From NCBI GenBank assembly GCA_902805845.1, contig CADCUI010000076.1, positions 1-64,000 of the forward strand: a stretch of 64,000 nt of DNA, read 5' to 3'. Below, one piece after another: positions 15,182 through 24,389 of the stretch (position 1 is its first letter; each line of letters opens with the position of its first letter). Origin of the DNA: an uncultured Nocardioidaceae bacterium (GTDB lineage Bacteria; Actinomycetota; Actinomycetes; Propionibacteriales; Nocardioidaceae). The position numbers and the translations under genes are program-made. Below the pieces are notes generated by a model. That model was not told the origin of the DNA, ran no database searches, and saw only the letters and a list, made by a program, of their open reading frames with translations.

Positions 15182-17149
15182 ATGTCGGATCCGGAGGAGT
15201 CCCCGCTGGTGTCCACCGACCTGTTGGAGCAGTTGGGGGACGCGGTGACGGTGATCGGCTTCGACTGGCGTTACCGCTATGTGTCCGAGCGCGCCGCCGC
15301 GATCATCGGTCGCCCGGCCGCTGAGGTGGTGGGCGCACCGGTGTGGGAGGTGTTCCCCGAGGTCGTGGGGACCCCTGAGCATGCAGCGGTCGTGCGTGCG
15401 ATGGAGGAGCGCACCGCGGTCAAGATTGTGTGGTTCTTCGACACGGTCGGACGGTGGTATGAGCAGCACGCCATCCCCACCGCGGCCGGCTTGGTCGTCG
15501 TGGTGGACGACGTGTCCGAGCGGGAGGAGGATGCCCGCCGCGCTGAGCAGCTGCTCGTGGTCGGGAACGCCTTGGGGCAGGCGATGTCGGTTGCGGACGT
15601 CGCCGTGGTCACTCAACAGAAGGTTTTGCCGTTGCTGGGCGCCGCGGGAGGTGCGCTCGTGCTCGTCGACGAACCTCACGGGGTGGCTAAGACCACCGGG
15701 TGGGTGGGATTCGATGATGAGTTCGTCCGTCGCTGGAGCGAGTTCCCGCTGACCGAGCCCACACCGTCCCTCGACGCCTACCGCAGTGGAGAACCCGTGA
15801 TCCTCGAGGACCTCGCAGCCGCCCGGGACAGGTACCCGCGGATGGTTGAGCACCTGTCCTCGGTGGGTGGTGTGGCGGTGGCCGCGTTCCCGTTGATCAG
15901 CGGCGGGGCATCGCTGGGGGCGTTGGTGGCGCACTTCACCGATCGTGGCCTCAGCGCTCGGGACCGCAGTTTCATGGCCACCGTCGCGGTGATGTGCGCC
16001 CAGGCAGTCACCCGGGCACGGCTCTTCGATGCGGAGAAGCGCAGCGTCGAGGCGCTGCAGCGGCACCTGCTTCCACGGTGGCTCCCGGACGTCAGCGACG
16101 TGGAGATCGCTGTCCGCTATTACGCGAGCGGTTCGACCGCGGACATCGGCGGTGACTGGTTCGACGCGATTCCCCTGCCCGGGGGTGCGGTGGGGCTGGT
16201 GGTCGGTGACGTGGAGGGTCACGACGTCGAGGCCGCTGCCTTGATGGGGCTGATCCGGAGCGCGGTACGTGCCTACGCGCTCGAAGGGCACCCGCCTGCA
16301 TTCATCCTGGACCGTGCGAACCAGTTCCTGGCGGGTCTGCACGTTCCGCGCCTCGTCACGGTCTCCTATGTGCAGCTGCATCCAGCCGAGCACCTCGCCA
16401 TCGTGGCCAGCGCCGGACATCTCCCCACCTTGGTCGCAGCACCCGGCCAAGAGATCGCCGAACTCCCGAGTGAGGTCGGCCCACCGCTGGGGGCGTGGGA
16501 GGCGACGCTGTCTTGGCCGGAGACAACCAGCACCATCTCCACCGACGCGACCCTGACCACGTTCACCGACGGGCTGGTGGAACAACGCGACGCTGACATC
16601 ACCCTCGGGCTCCAGCGGGTGCGCAGGACGCTTGCGGCTGCAGCACGAGAAGGCACCACCGAGAACGTCGCCACCGCTCTGGTGGAAGCACGGTCGAAGG
16701 GCAACGACGACGATGTCGCGGTTCTCGTCGCCCGGGTCGTCGCACCAGAGGTCGACCCATCGAGACGGCAGGTGACCCGCCGGCTTCCACCCACTCCCGC
16801 CTCGGTGTTCATCTCTCGGCGCTTCGCCACGCAGGTATCGAGGTTGTGGTCGGTTCCCGAGGAGACGACCGACAGCATCGAGCTCGCGATCAGTGAGCTC
16901 GCCACGAACGCCGCCCGGCATAGTGAAGACCTGATCGAGGTCCACCTGGTCCACACCGACCGTTGCGTGCGGGTGGCCGTCGGGGACTCAAGCCACCGGA
17001 TGCCGCGCCTTGACGACGCCGACGACGAGATGATCGCTGGGCGAGGACTGTTCCTCGTCGAGGCGGTCTCGGACCGGTGGGGCGTCGACTCCAACGGTCT
17101 GGGCAAAACCGTCTGGTGCGAGTTCGACCTTCCCTCCACCGTGGTGTGA
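15182..17149 (+). CDS. PAS-GAF-SpoIIE phosphatase with C-terminal HATPase (anti-sigma-type) domain
   Basis: The 655-aa protein has four domains: an N-terminal PAS domain (about 10-115, DAVTVIGFDWRYRYVSERAA), a GAF domain (about 125-290), a PPM/SpoIIE Ser/Thr phosphatase (about 300-520; IGGDWFDAIPLPGG, VVGDVEGHDVEAAALMG, FTDGLVEQRD and NDDDVAVLVAR supply the metal-binding acids) and a GHKL ATPase (about 545-655; LAISELATNAARH N box). Such proteins sense signals and control anti-sigma-factor antagonists in partner-switching systems. The fused kinase-like domain can phosphorylate the same antagonist that the phosphatase dephosphorylates. The ATG at 15182 is chosen from the domain start. It stands alone; no STAS partner or sigma factor is adjacent. 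Confidence 0.9.
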   Translation: MSDPEESPLVSTDLLEQLGDAVTVIGFDWRYRYVSERAAAIIGRPAAEVVGAPVWEVFPEVVGTPEHAAVVRAMEERTAVKIVWFFDTVGRWYEQHAIPTAAGLVVVVDDVSEREEDARRAEQLLVVGNALGQAMSVADVAVVTQQKVLPLLGAAGGALVLVDEPHGVAKTTGWVGFDDEFVRRWSEFPLTEPTPSLDAYRSGEPVILEDLAAARDRYPRMVEHLSSVGGVAVAAFPLISGGASLGALVAHFTDRGLSARDRSFMATVAVMCAQAVTRARLFDAEKRSVEALQRHLLPRWLPDVSDVEIAVRYYASGSTADIGGDWFDAIPLPGGAVGLVVGDVEGHDVEAAALMGLIRSAVRAYALEGHPPAFILDRANQFLAGLHVPRLVTVSYVQLHPAEHLAIVASAGHLPTLVAAPGQEIAELPSEVGPPLGAWEATLSWPETTSTISTDATLTTFTDGLVEQRDADITLGLQRVRRTLAAAAREGTTENVATALVEARSKGNDDDVAVLVARVVAPEVDPSRRQVTRRLPPTPASVFISRRFATQVSRLWSVPEETTDSIELAISELATNAARHSEDLIEVHLVHTDRCVRVAVGDSSHRMPRLDDADDEMIAGRGLFLVEAVSDRWGVDSNGLGKTVWCEFDLPSTVV

Positions 17150-17337
17150 GGCGGTCCGCAAGACCACGTGTCCGCCACGGCCACGGCTCTTCCCACCGAG
17201 CCACCAACCGCGGCCCACATCACAGATTGCACCTGCTGCGGTAGTCAATACCGCTGATGGGCGCCACAAGTCGGATGCCAACGACGTCCGCAAGGGATTG
17301 ACTTGTGGGGGCTAGCCCAAGGCGGCGCGCCACGCCC

Positions 17338-18267
17338 CTATGGGCCTGCGTGGGTCCCCAGGGCGCTCCACACCCTCACCAGCCCGTCGCTGAACTCGTC
17401 GTCGGCCCAAGCCTGGATGCTCCCGTCGTCGTGGACGACAACCACGTAGACCGCACCGTCATCGACCCCGCTGCTCAGAAACCCGGGGACGTCGGCACCG
17501 TGGATCGCGCGCTGGACGCCACGCAGCTCACGCTGAGTCACTGTGCTGGTCGTCACGCACACGCCGCCGCCCCAGACCTCGCGGATCGCCGCTTCAGCCG
17601 CGGCCGGGTCCGTGGTGACGGCGACGTTCACGATCCATGACGACGCGTTGTCGGCTCCGTCGCCGGAGTCCTGGTCCATCTGCTCCGGCGAACGCGGGTC
17701 GCGCGAGGTGTCGATGAAGGAGCTGGCGAAGCCGGCGAGGCGGCCGGCGGTCCTCATCGCGGCCTCGTAGTCGGCCCTCGCCACCCGCCCCGCGTCGACC
17801 ACCCAGCCTCCGGCGGGCTCGGGGCACGCGGTCTCGTGCGGTGCGTCCTCCGCCGCAGGGGCGTCGTACTCGTCGGCGGGCACCGCCTTGTTCGGTGTGA
17901 CCGTGTTGCCGTCGAAGGTGCCAATGACGACGAAATCACCCCACCGGACCCCCCGGACATCCTGGTAGTCCCCGTCGTGATCGGCCCAGTTCCAACCGGT
18001 AATCGAGGGGCCCCCGCACTGCGGCGGCAGCGATTCGGCCACCCCTCCCAGGCACAGCTCCGCACCATCGCCGGCGTCGAGCACGGTCACCAGACCGCGG
18101 GTGGCGACCTGTCCCTCCGGCGCGGGGATGGAGTCCGGTAGATCGCCGGTCGCGGCTGGTGCCTGCCGCGACGGGCTCGTCGCCACCGTGGGGCCGCCGC
18201 ACGCCACTAGCGGCACACACACAGCGAGTGCAGCAAGAGGGGTCAAGATCTGACTCACAAGCTTCAT
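17338..18267 (-). CDS. Secreted lipoprotein of unknown function
   Basis: The 309-aa protein starts MKLVSQILTPLAALAV and has a lipobox LVAC at about residues 21-24, so it should be lipid-anchored outside the membrane. After a flexible Ser/Pro/Ala linker the mature part contains LCLGGVAESLPPQCGGPSIT with paired cysteines, a WGDFVVIGTFDG strand, and a C-terminal half with an ASSWIVNVAVTTDPAAAEAA segment and WGGGVCVTTS. No enzyme motif is recognised. The ATG at 18267 gives the Lys expected near a lipoprotein N terminus, but GTAGGAG lies only 1 nt away; the GTG at 18258 is better spaced and would remove three residues. Confidence 0.8.
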   Translation of the reverse strand: MKLVSQILTPLAALAVCVPLVACGGPTVATSPSRQAPAATGDLPDSIPAPEGQVATRGLVTVLDAGDGAELCLGGVAESLPPQCGGPSITGWNWADHDGDYQDVRGVRWGDFVVIGTFDGNTVTPNKAVPADEYDAPAAEDAPHETACPEPAGGWVVDAGRVARADYEAAMRTAGRLAGFASSFIDTSRDPRSPEQMDQDSGDGADNASSWIVNVAVTTDPAAAEAAIREVWGGGVCVTTSTVTQRELRGVQRAIHGADVPGFLSSGVDDGAVYVVVVHDDGSIQAWADDEFSDGLVRVWSALGTHAGP

Positions 18268-18532
18268 GCTCCTACGACGGCGCAGCTTGCGGTGTGGTTC
18301 CGCGATGGCGTCGGGCAGGTGGTGCGGTCCGCGCCTCGGAGCGGGAGCACATGGCGCACGGCGCCACCCTGCCACGCCGCCAGCGGCACAGTCCGTGATG
18401 CTCGCCCCACGCTCGACCGACGATGGAGCTGTCCACGCCGTCAGGTCTGAATTCGATTCAATGCCGGTTCCGTCGTATCCGGCAGCCTTCCAAGGGCGCC
18501 GCAGTGCCGTCCGTGTAGCGCGGCTCGCTGGC

Positions 18533-19324
18533 TCAGTGCATCTCGTGTGCGCCGCTGACGTTGATCGCCTGGCCCGAGACGGCTGCGGCGGCGTCTGAGG
18601 CAAGAAACTGAGCGACTGCCGCGACGTCTTCCGGCGCGATGGGTCGGCCGAGCGGAATTTCCGCCACCATGGCTCGGCGCCATTCCTGCTCGGACAGGCG
18701 GCTGTCGGCCCTCTGAAGCTGCCCGGCCAGCTGTTGCATCATCGCGGTCGTCGTGATGGCGGGGCAGATGGCGTTGGCGGTGATGCCGCGGTCGGCGAAC
18801 TCCAGCGCGATGGACTGAGTCAGCCCCACGACCCCGAACTTGGATGCTGAGTAGTGGGCGATCAGCGGCTCGGCGGTCTTCGCGGCGTCCGAGGCGATGT
18901 TGATGATGCGCCCCCAGCCCGCCTCGATCATCGCGGGCAGGACTGCCTGCGAGCACAGGAACTGGCCTTTGAGGTTGACATCGACGACGCGGTCCCACTC
19001 CGTCTCGGTGAGGTCGAGGAACGGGCTCGCCGAGATGACACCGGCATTGTTGATCAGGATGTCGACGGGGCCCAGTCGATCGTTCACAGTCCGCAGCATG
19101 GCCGTGACGGATGCGCGGTCGACGACGTCCGCCTGTACGCTGATAGCGGCGTCGTGGCCGGCGGTGTCGTTCAACGTGGCGGCACGGTCCTCCGCGGACT
19201 GGCCGTCGATGTCGCATACCGCTACGCGGTGCCCGCTTGCAACGAGGACCTGCGCAATCGCCGCGCCGATGCCGCGCCCACCTCCGGTGACGAGTGCGAC
19301 GCGATGGCTCCCCAAGTCGTTCAC
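18533..19324 (-). CDS. Short-chain dehydrogenase/reductase (FabG-like)
   Basis: This 263-aa SDR has the cofactor motif TGGGRGIG (residues 14-21), an acidic residue after strand 2 (CDIDGQ) that favours NAD, the NNAG motif, INIASDA with the catalytic Ser and YSASK. It ends with the usual GQAINVSGA strand. The GTG at 19324 is preceded by GGAGGA at good spacing. It is divergent from the FAD oxidase gene at 19596, with about 270 bases between them. That suggests a shared regulatory region and perhaps a joint hydroxy-acid pathway. The substrate is not readable from sequence. Confidence 0.88.
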   Translation of the reverse strand: MNDLGSHRVALVTGGGRGIGAAIAQVLVASGHRVAVCDIDGQSAEDRAATLNDTAGHDAAISVQADVVDRASVTAMLRTVNDRLGPVDILINNAGVISASPFLDLTETEWDRVVDVNLKGQFLCSQAVLPAMIEAGWGRIINIASDAAKTAEPLIAHYSASKFGVVGLTQSIALEFADRGITANAICPAITTTAMMQQLAGQLQRADSRLSEQEWRRAMVAEIPLGRPIAPEDVAAVAQFLASDAAAAVSGQAINVSGAHEMH

Positions 19325-19595
19325 GAGGCGTCCTCCACAGTGATGTAAGCGGCGGTCCATCCGCCGTCGACAAGACTTCCAGATGCATCGGAGCACGACG
19401 GAGGAGTGGCGAGGGCGAGGTTCTGCGTCGGGCGCCAGCCCGGTCCCCCCGGCCTTCAGCAACGCAGGGCTCTCCGGTGGTCAGGTCCTTCACTGGAGGG
19501 CCATCTCGGGAGCTGTTCGGCAACACCGACCTACCAGGCGCCCCGCCCACCCCTAGAGTGATGCTCCCGTGGACACGATCGGTGTGGAGGCAGAC

Positions 19596-20969
19596 ATGGT
19601 GCCCAACAGCGTGGACCCCGCCGAGCTGGTCGCGGCGTTGCCTCCGGGCGTGGTACTGACCGCGCCCGATGCCGTCGAGAAGTACCGGAACGACTGGTCG
19701 AAGGCGAGAGGGGCCGGCACTCCCGTCGCGGTGGTGCGAGCACACCAGGCCGGGCACGTGTGCGAGGCAGTGCGCTGGGCCGCCCGCCACGGGGTGCCCG
19801 TCGTGCCCCGGGGAGCGGGCAGCGGGCTGTCGGGTGGCTCGTCGGCGGTGGACGGCGGGATCGTGGTGAGCCTGGAGCGCATGGGCGCGATCGAAATCGA
19901 CACCGCCTCCCAGGTAGCGGTGGTCGAGCCAGGAGCCTTCACATCAGAGGTGAAGGCTGCCGCGGCGGCGCATGGGCTGTGGTACCCGCCGGATCCCTCC
20001 TCCTACGAGATCTGCTCCATCGGCGGCAACGTGGCGACCAACGCCGGCGGGCTGTGCTGCGTGAAGTACGGCGTGACGAGCGACTATGTCCTCGGGCTCG
20101 ACGTGGTGCTCGCCGACGGCACGCTGATCACCCTCGGCGGGAAGCGGATCAAGGACGTCGCCGGGCTGTCATTGGTCAAGCTCTTCGTGGGCAGTGAGGG
20201 GACGCTCGGCATCGTCACCCGTGCGCTCCTGCGCCTGGTGCCGGCCCAGCTGCCGCGGGCGACCATGGTCGCCACGTTTTCCGACGTGGATACGGCGGCA
20301 CGCGCGGTGGTCGCGATCCGCGGGCGGCTGCGGCCGTCCATGCTGGAGCTGATGGACAACGCCTCGATCAACGCCGTCGAGGACTTTCGCCCCATGGCGC
20401 TGGACCGTGCCGCCGGCGCCCTGCTGGTCACCCAGTCGGACGCGCCGGCTGCTGCGAGGTCGATCGAGGTGGACGCGATGCGAGAGGAGTGCGAGCGGGC
20501 AGGCGCCACGGAGGTCTTCCAGACCGACGACCCGGACGAGGGAGACATGTTCGTGGAGGCCCGGAGGCTGGCGTTTCCCGCGATCGAAGCGCGCGGCTCG
20601 CTCCTGCTCGAGGACGTCGGCGTGCCGGTGCCCCTGCTGCCGGACCTGTTGGCGAGGGTCGCCGAGGTGGCGGAGGAGCTCGGTGTGGAGATCCCCGTGG
20701 TGGCGCACGCGGGTGACGGCAACACCCACCCGATCATCGTCTACGACCCCGGCGTCGCCGAGGCGGAGGAGCGGGCCTACGCGGCGTTCGACCGGATCAT
20801 GGCCTGCGCTATCGCACTTGGCGGCACCATCACCGGCGAGCACGGCGTCGGCCGCACCAAGAAGGCGGCGCTGCCTGATCAGCTGGGTCCCGACGTGATG
20901 GCGGTGACCCGCAGGATCAAGGACGCGCTGGACCCTCAAGGGATCCTCAACCCGGGCGCCGTCATGTGA
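19596..20969 (+). CDS. FAD-linked oxidase, glycolate/D-lactate oxidase (GlcD) family
   Basis: This 457-aa protein has an N-terminal PCMH-type FAD domain (VPRGAGSGLSGGS around residues 66-78, YPPDPSSYEICSIGGNVATNAGG around 132-154) and a C-terminal FAD-linked oxidase domain with AHAGDGNTHPII and TGEHGVGRTKK, both hallmark segments of the GlcD/D-LDH group. It should oxidise a 2-hydroxy acid such as glycolate or D-lactate. The ATG at 19596 is preferred to the upstream GTG at 19569 because GGAGG lies 5 nt before it. GlcE and GlcF partners are absent, so it probably works alone or with a remote electron acceptor. Confidence 0.9.
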   Translation: MVPNSVDPAELVAALPPGVVLTAPDAVEKYRNDWSKARGAGTPVAVVRAHQAGHVCEAVRWAARHGVPVVPRGAGSGLSGGSSAVDGGIVVSLERMGAIEIDTASQVAVVEPGAFTSEVKAAAAAHGLWYPPDPSSYEICSIGGNVATNAGGLCCVKYGVTSDYVLGLDVVLADGTLITLGGKRIKDVAGLSLVKLFVGSEGTLGIVTRALLRLVPAQLPRATMVATFSDVDTAARAVVAIRGRLRPSMLELMDNASINAVEDFRPMALDRAAGALLVTQSDAPAAARSIEVDAMREECERAGATEVFQTDDPDEGDMFVEARRLAFPAIEARGSLLLEDVGVPVPLLPDLLARVAEVAEELGVEIPVVAHAGDGNTHPIIVYDPGVAEAEERAYAAFDRIMACAIALGGTITGEHGVGRTKKAALPDQLGPDVMAVTRRIKDALDPQGILNPGAVM

Positions 20970-21095
20970 GCCCCGGCCAGCCGCCGGAAGCTGTGGGCCG
21001 CATCGCATCAACATGGTAGGCGCTGGAATGTGAGAAGGCGCTGCGGCGACAGGACGCGGTGATGCCCGGGCGGGTGCCCGGCAGATACTGGGACC

Positions 21096-21193
21096 ATGGC
21101 CGTCCCGCAGACCGATCTTGCGCGGATCCGGCGGTTCTGCGAGAAGCAGGTCCCGCCGACGACGACGACGCGACCTGCATCTTCGAGGGTTGA
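21096..21193 (+). pseudogene. DUF3024 gene with internal deletion
   Basis: From ATG 21096 the first 20 codons read MAVPQTDLARIRRFCEKQVP, matching the start of DUF3024 proteins as I remember them. Just after, another frame gives DDDDATCIFEG and a stop at 21191-21193, which matches the C terminus of the same family (about 110 aa when intact). The middle, some 240 bases, is missing, and the junction near 21155 changes frame inside a run of GAC repeats. The first frame runs on to 21335 with no sensible product. This is a recent-looking deletion remnant. The remaining bases of 20970-21331 hold nothing else I can support. Confidence 0.5.
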
Positions 21194-21331
21194 GGCGGCC
21201 CACGCACGGCGTGATGGACTGCGGGGTCGCCGCGTTCGGTCCACGCAGAGCTTTCGCCGCACTGACTGTGGACCGTACGCGGAGTACTACCTCCCTGGCC
21301 GAGCGCCCGAGATCGGTGCGAGGCTGCGCCA

Positions 21332-22447
21332 ATGACCATCAGCGCCGACGCCTCGATCACGTGGAGTCAAGCGCTGGCCTGGCGGTCGGAGCGACACCTG
21401 CTCGATCCGGTCGGGTCAGAGTCGGTGGCCGACGTCGTACGTCGGCTCGGCGCCGTGCTCTCGATGGACGACTCCCTGGCCGAGCTCGCCATCAGGACCC
21501 GCCGGACGACCTCGCGGTCCGGCGAGCTTGGGACGGCGCTGGCGAACGGGACCGTGATCAAGGCGTTCGCGTTCCGCGGGTCGATGCACTACCTCTCGCC
21601 CGAAGACGGCGGCACCTACCTCGCGCTGCGATCGGCCGGACGGCAGTGGGAGCTGCCGAGCTGGGTGGAGCACTACCGGCTCACCCCCTCGGAGTGGCCC
21701 GACTTCCGGGCAGCTGTGCGTGAGGCGCTGAGCGAAGGGCCCTTGACCATCCCCGAACTTGGGAACGAGCTCACGAGACGCCACGCGTACCGGCACCTGA
21801 AGCCCGTCTTCGACGAGGGCGCCGGCACCTTGGTGAAGCCGCTGACCTGGCAGGGGGACATGAGCTTCGGGCCACCTCGCGACGGGCAGCCCACCGTCCA
21901 GCGCCTCGACCTCAACCCCAGGTGGACCGGCATCCCCGACCTCGACGAAGCGGGGCCGCGCGCGATCACGGCGTACCTGCGCACCTACGGACCGGCTACG
22001 TTCGACCACCTCCACTACTGGCTCGGCGACGGCCTGAGCGCCGGGCGCAGACGACTCGACAACTGGATCTCCGGGCTCCGCGACCAGCTCGTCGCAGTCG
22101 ACGTCGAGGGCACCACGGCCTACGTCGTTCGAGAGGACGTCGACTGCCTCAGCGCCGCGCGAGCTTCGAACGCGGTCCGGTTCCTCCCAGGGCACGACCA
22201 GTGGGTCATGGGACCCGGCACCAAGGACGTCCACGTCACCCCGAAATCTCGACGGGCGCTTGTCACCCGCAAGGCCAACCTGGTGACCGTCGGCGGCGTT
22301 GTCTGCGGTACATGGAAGCGGAAGGGCGACGAACTCGTGGTCGTATGGCTTGACGAGCGGCCGCGACCCGAGGAGGCCATGGAGCAGGAGACTGCGCGAC
22401 TTTCCGGCATTCTTGGTCGCGACCTGCGCCCACGGCTGAGCCAGTAG
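21332..22447 (+). CDS. Winged-helix DNA-binding domain protein (AlkZ/YcaQ-related)
   Basis: This 371-aa protein belongs to the HTH_42 (winged helix DNA-binding) family, related to the AlkZ/YcaQ glycosylases. It starts TWSQALAWRSERHLLDP, has a long helical region with FAFRGSMHYLSPEDGG, a middle DEAGPRAITAYLRTYGPATFDHLHYWLG segment and the C-terminal RFLPGHDQWVMGPGTKD and ITP-like stretches. AlkZ uses a QxQ motif to remove cross-linked bases; I cannot find a clear QxQ, so activity is uncertain and only DNA binding is suggested. It has no partner genes next to it. Confidence 0.8.
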   Translation: MTISADASITWSQALAWRSERHLLDPVGSESVADVVRRLGAVLSMDDSLAELAIRTRRTTSRSGELGTALANGTVIKAFAFRGSMHYLSPEDGGTYLALRSAGRQWELPSWVEHYRLTPSEWPDFRAAVREALSEGPLTIPELGNELTRRHAYRHLKPVFDEGAGTLVKPLTWQGDMSFGPPRDGQPTVQRLDLNPRWTGIPDLDEAGPRAITAYLRTYGPATFDHLHYWLGDGLSAGRRRLDNWISGLRDQLVAVDVEGTTAYVVREDVDCLSAARASNAVRFLPGHDQWVMGPGTKDVHVTPKSRRALVTRKANLVTVGGVVCGTWKRKGDELVVVWLDERPRPEEAMEQETARLSGILGRDLRPRLSQ

Positions 22448-22489
22448 CTGTCGTCGGCCAGGCCCCGTAGTGAAAACTTCTTCGGTCGA

Positions 22490-22516
22490 TGTCGAAGGGC
22501 CCGGCATCCGGTCGAC
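22490..22516 (+). promoter_or_regulatory. Predicted ECF42 sigma-factor promoter
   Basis: TGTCGA at 22490-22495 and CGAC at 22513-22516 are separated by 17 bases. As I recall, ECF42 factors recognise TGTCGA at -35 and CG[A/T]C at -10, in front of their own DGPF-protein genes. Transcription would start near 22523, about 40 bases before the DGPF gene. The fit in sequence, spacing and position makes this a strong prediction. Confidence 0.65.
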
Positions 22517-22562
22517 GTACATGTGAGAAGCAAGTTCCCGGCAACCAGTAGGAGTGATCAAC

Positions 22563-22937
22563 ATGCCGCGTTTCATGGGATTCGTCAGGATGGAAGAGGG
22601 CGTCGGCACGCCGCCACAGGCGCTGTTCGAGGCAATGGACGCCCACATCGGCGAACGGGCCGCCAAGGGCGTGTTCCTCGATGGCGGCGGTCTGTACGGG
22701 ACCGAGGACGCCGTGAACTTCGTCGTCCGTCAGGGCGAGGTCAGCCGGGTCGACGGACCGTACGCCGAGGCCAAGGAGGTCGTCGGCGGCTGGGCCATCA
22801 TGCAGTACGACTCCCTGGAGGAGGCCGTGGCCGATCAGCGTGAGTTCGCCGAGCTGCACGCGAAGCACTGGCCCGACATCACCGTCGTCGCGACCCTGCG
22901 CCAGGTGTCCGAAGGCCCGGAGGCGCCCGGCGACTGA
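22563..22937 (+). CDS. YciI-like DGPF-domain protein partnered with ECF42 sigma
   Basis: This 124-aa protein has the YciI/dimeric alpha-beta barrel fold and the family signature as DGPYAEAKEVVGGWAI (residues 66-81, with Tyr for the usual Phe of DGPF). The ATG at 22563 has AGGAG 8 nt upstream; the GTG at 22554 overlaps that site and is rejected. The gene is 23 bases before the sigma-factor gene. DGPF proteins are the hallmark neighbours of ECF42 sigma factors and are usually their main targets; their biochemical role is still unclear. Confidence 0.88.
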   Translation: MPRFMGFVRMEEGVGTPPQALFEAMDAHIGERAAKGVFLDGGGLYGTEDAVNFVVRQGEVSRVDGPYAEAKEVVGGWAIMQYDSLEEAVADQREFAELHAKHWPDITVVATLRQVSEGPEAPGD

Positions 22938-22960
22938 GCAGGACTCACTACGCTGGCATC

Positions 22961-24253
22961 GTGCCGGCAGAGACCAGTGCGGATGACCCGACCGAGGCCA
23001 TCTTCGCCGCGTGGCGGGCCGAGTCGGCCCGCCTCGTCGGCGCCCTCACCCGGATGACCCGTGATGTCGAGCTCGCCGAGGACCTGGCGCAGGACGCCCT
23101 CGTGGCCGCGCTCGAGCAGTGGCCCACGACCGGCGTCCCGGAGAACCCGGTCGCCTGGCTGATGACGATCGCGAAGCGGCGCGGCATCGACCACTTCCGG
23201 CGCGCCGACAACCTTCGCCGCAAGCTCGCGGAGCTCGAACACGCCCGCGGGGGAGAGGAGGAGGAGATGCCCGACCTCGACGGCCAGGTCGACTACATCG
23301 AGGACGACGTCCTGCGGCTCATCTTCTTGTCCTGCCACCCCTCTCTGACTGCCGAGTCGCGAGCGGCGCTGACGCTACGTCTGGTCGGAGGGCTCACCAC
23401 CGCCGAGATCGCACGCGGGTTTCTGACCACCGAGTCCACCATGGGCCAGCGCATCTCGCGAGCCAAGAAGACACTGTCCGCGGCCAGCGCCGCGTTCGAG
23501 CTGCCCACGGGGCCGGAGCGGACCAGGCGGCTCGACGACGTCATGGCCGTCATCTACCTGATCTTCAACGAGGGCTACACAGCCACCGCTGGAGAGGACT
23601 GGATGCGCCCCGACCTGGCGAACGAGGCGATGAGGCTCGCACGCATGCTGGCCGCAGTCGCTCCCGACGAGCCCGAAGTGCTCGGCCTGCAGGCGCTGCT
23701 GGAGATTCAGGGCTCGCGGACGGCCGCCCGGCTCGATGAGCACGGCGCGCCGGTGCTGCTGGAGGCGCAGGACCGGACGCGGTGGGACCAGTTGCTGATC
23801 CGGCGCGGGATGGCCGCCCTGGAGCGGGCCGAGCTGCTCGCCGCGCGCGGCAAGCCGGTCGGGAAGTACTTCCTGCAGGCTTCGATCGCCGCCCAGCATG
23901 CCCGCGCAGAGCGTGCCGAGGACACGAACTGGCGCCGGATCGCAGCTTTGTACGACGTCCTGGCCGACGCCGCGCCGGGACCGGCCGTCGAGGTGAACCG
24001 GGCGGTCGCGTACGGGCGGGCGTTCGGCCCGGACGCGGGGCTTGCCGTGCTGGAGGAGCTGGACGCGGGCGTGCTCGTCGACTCGCCGCTCGTGCCGAGT
24101 GTGCGCGGAGACCTGCTCGAACGGGCCGGGCTACCCGCGCAGGCGAGCGAGGCGTTCACCGAGGCAGCCGCGCGCACCCGAAATCTCAGCGAGCGTGCCG
24201 TCCTGCACGGTCGGGCCCAACTGAACCTGGAGCGCGCGTCGAGGTCGAGGTGA
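22961..24253 (+). CDS. ECF42-group RNA polymerase sigma factor with C-terminal extension
   Basis: The 430-aa protein has an ECF sigma2 region (residues 14-80, LVGALTRMTRDVELAEDLAQDA and WLMTIAKRRGIDHFRR) and sigma4 region (about 120-180, LTLRLVGGLTTAEIARGFLTTESTMGQRISRAK). A long C-terminal helical extension of about 240 residues follows (IYLIFNEGYTATAGEDWMRPDLANEAMRLARML, then TPR-like repeats to the end). The extension replaces an anti-sigma factor in ECF42 proteins and has been implicated in control. The GTG at 22961 gives a compact N terminus. Together with the DGPF gene it forms the standard ECF42 pair, probably autoregulated from the promoter at 22490. Confidence 0.93.
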   Translation: MPAETSADDPTEAIFAAWRAESARLVGALTRMTRDVELAEDLAQDALVAALEQWPTTGVPENPVAWLMTIAKRRGIDHFRRADNLRRKLAELEHARGGEEEEMPDLDGQVDYIEDDVLRLIFLSCHPSLTAESRAALTLRLVGGLTTAEIARGFLTTESTMGQRISRAKKTLSAASAAFELPTGPERTRRLDDVMAVIYLIFNEGYTATAGEDWMRPDLANEAMRLARMLAAVAPDEPEVLGLQALLEIQGSRTAARLDEHGAPVLLEAQDRTRWDQLLIRRGMAALERAELLAARGKPVGKYFLQASIAAQHARAERAEDTNWRRIAALYDVLADAAPGPAVEVNRAVAYGRAFGPDAGLAVLEELDAGVLVDSPLVPSVRGDLLERAGLPAQASEAFTEAAARTRNLSERAVLHGRAQLNLERASRSR

Positions 24254-24389
24254 TCCGCAAGAGGCGTCCTCGACCTGCTCGACGAGAGCGTCGGCGTTCT
24301 GCTTGGTGAGCTGACCGGTCGGCTTGGTCACCATGGAAGGTCCACCGCTGACGATCCTCAACTCATCTGACAGAACCTCGGCCGCGGGC

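Noticed and set aside
24254-24361. Short minus-strand stretch with protein-like residues (TGQLTKQNADALVEQ)
   Set aside because: It runs into the antisense of the sigma-factor gene after about 27 codons and has no stop of its own in the gap. It may be a decayed gene end; too short to support.
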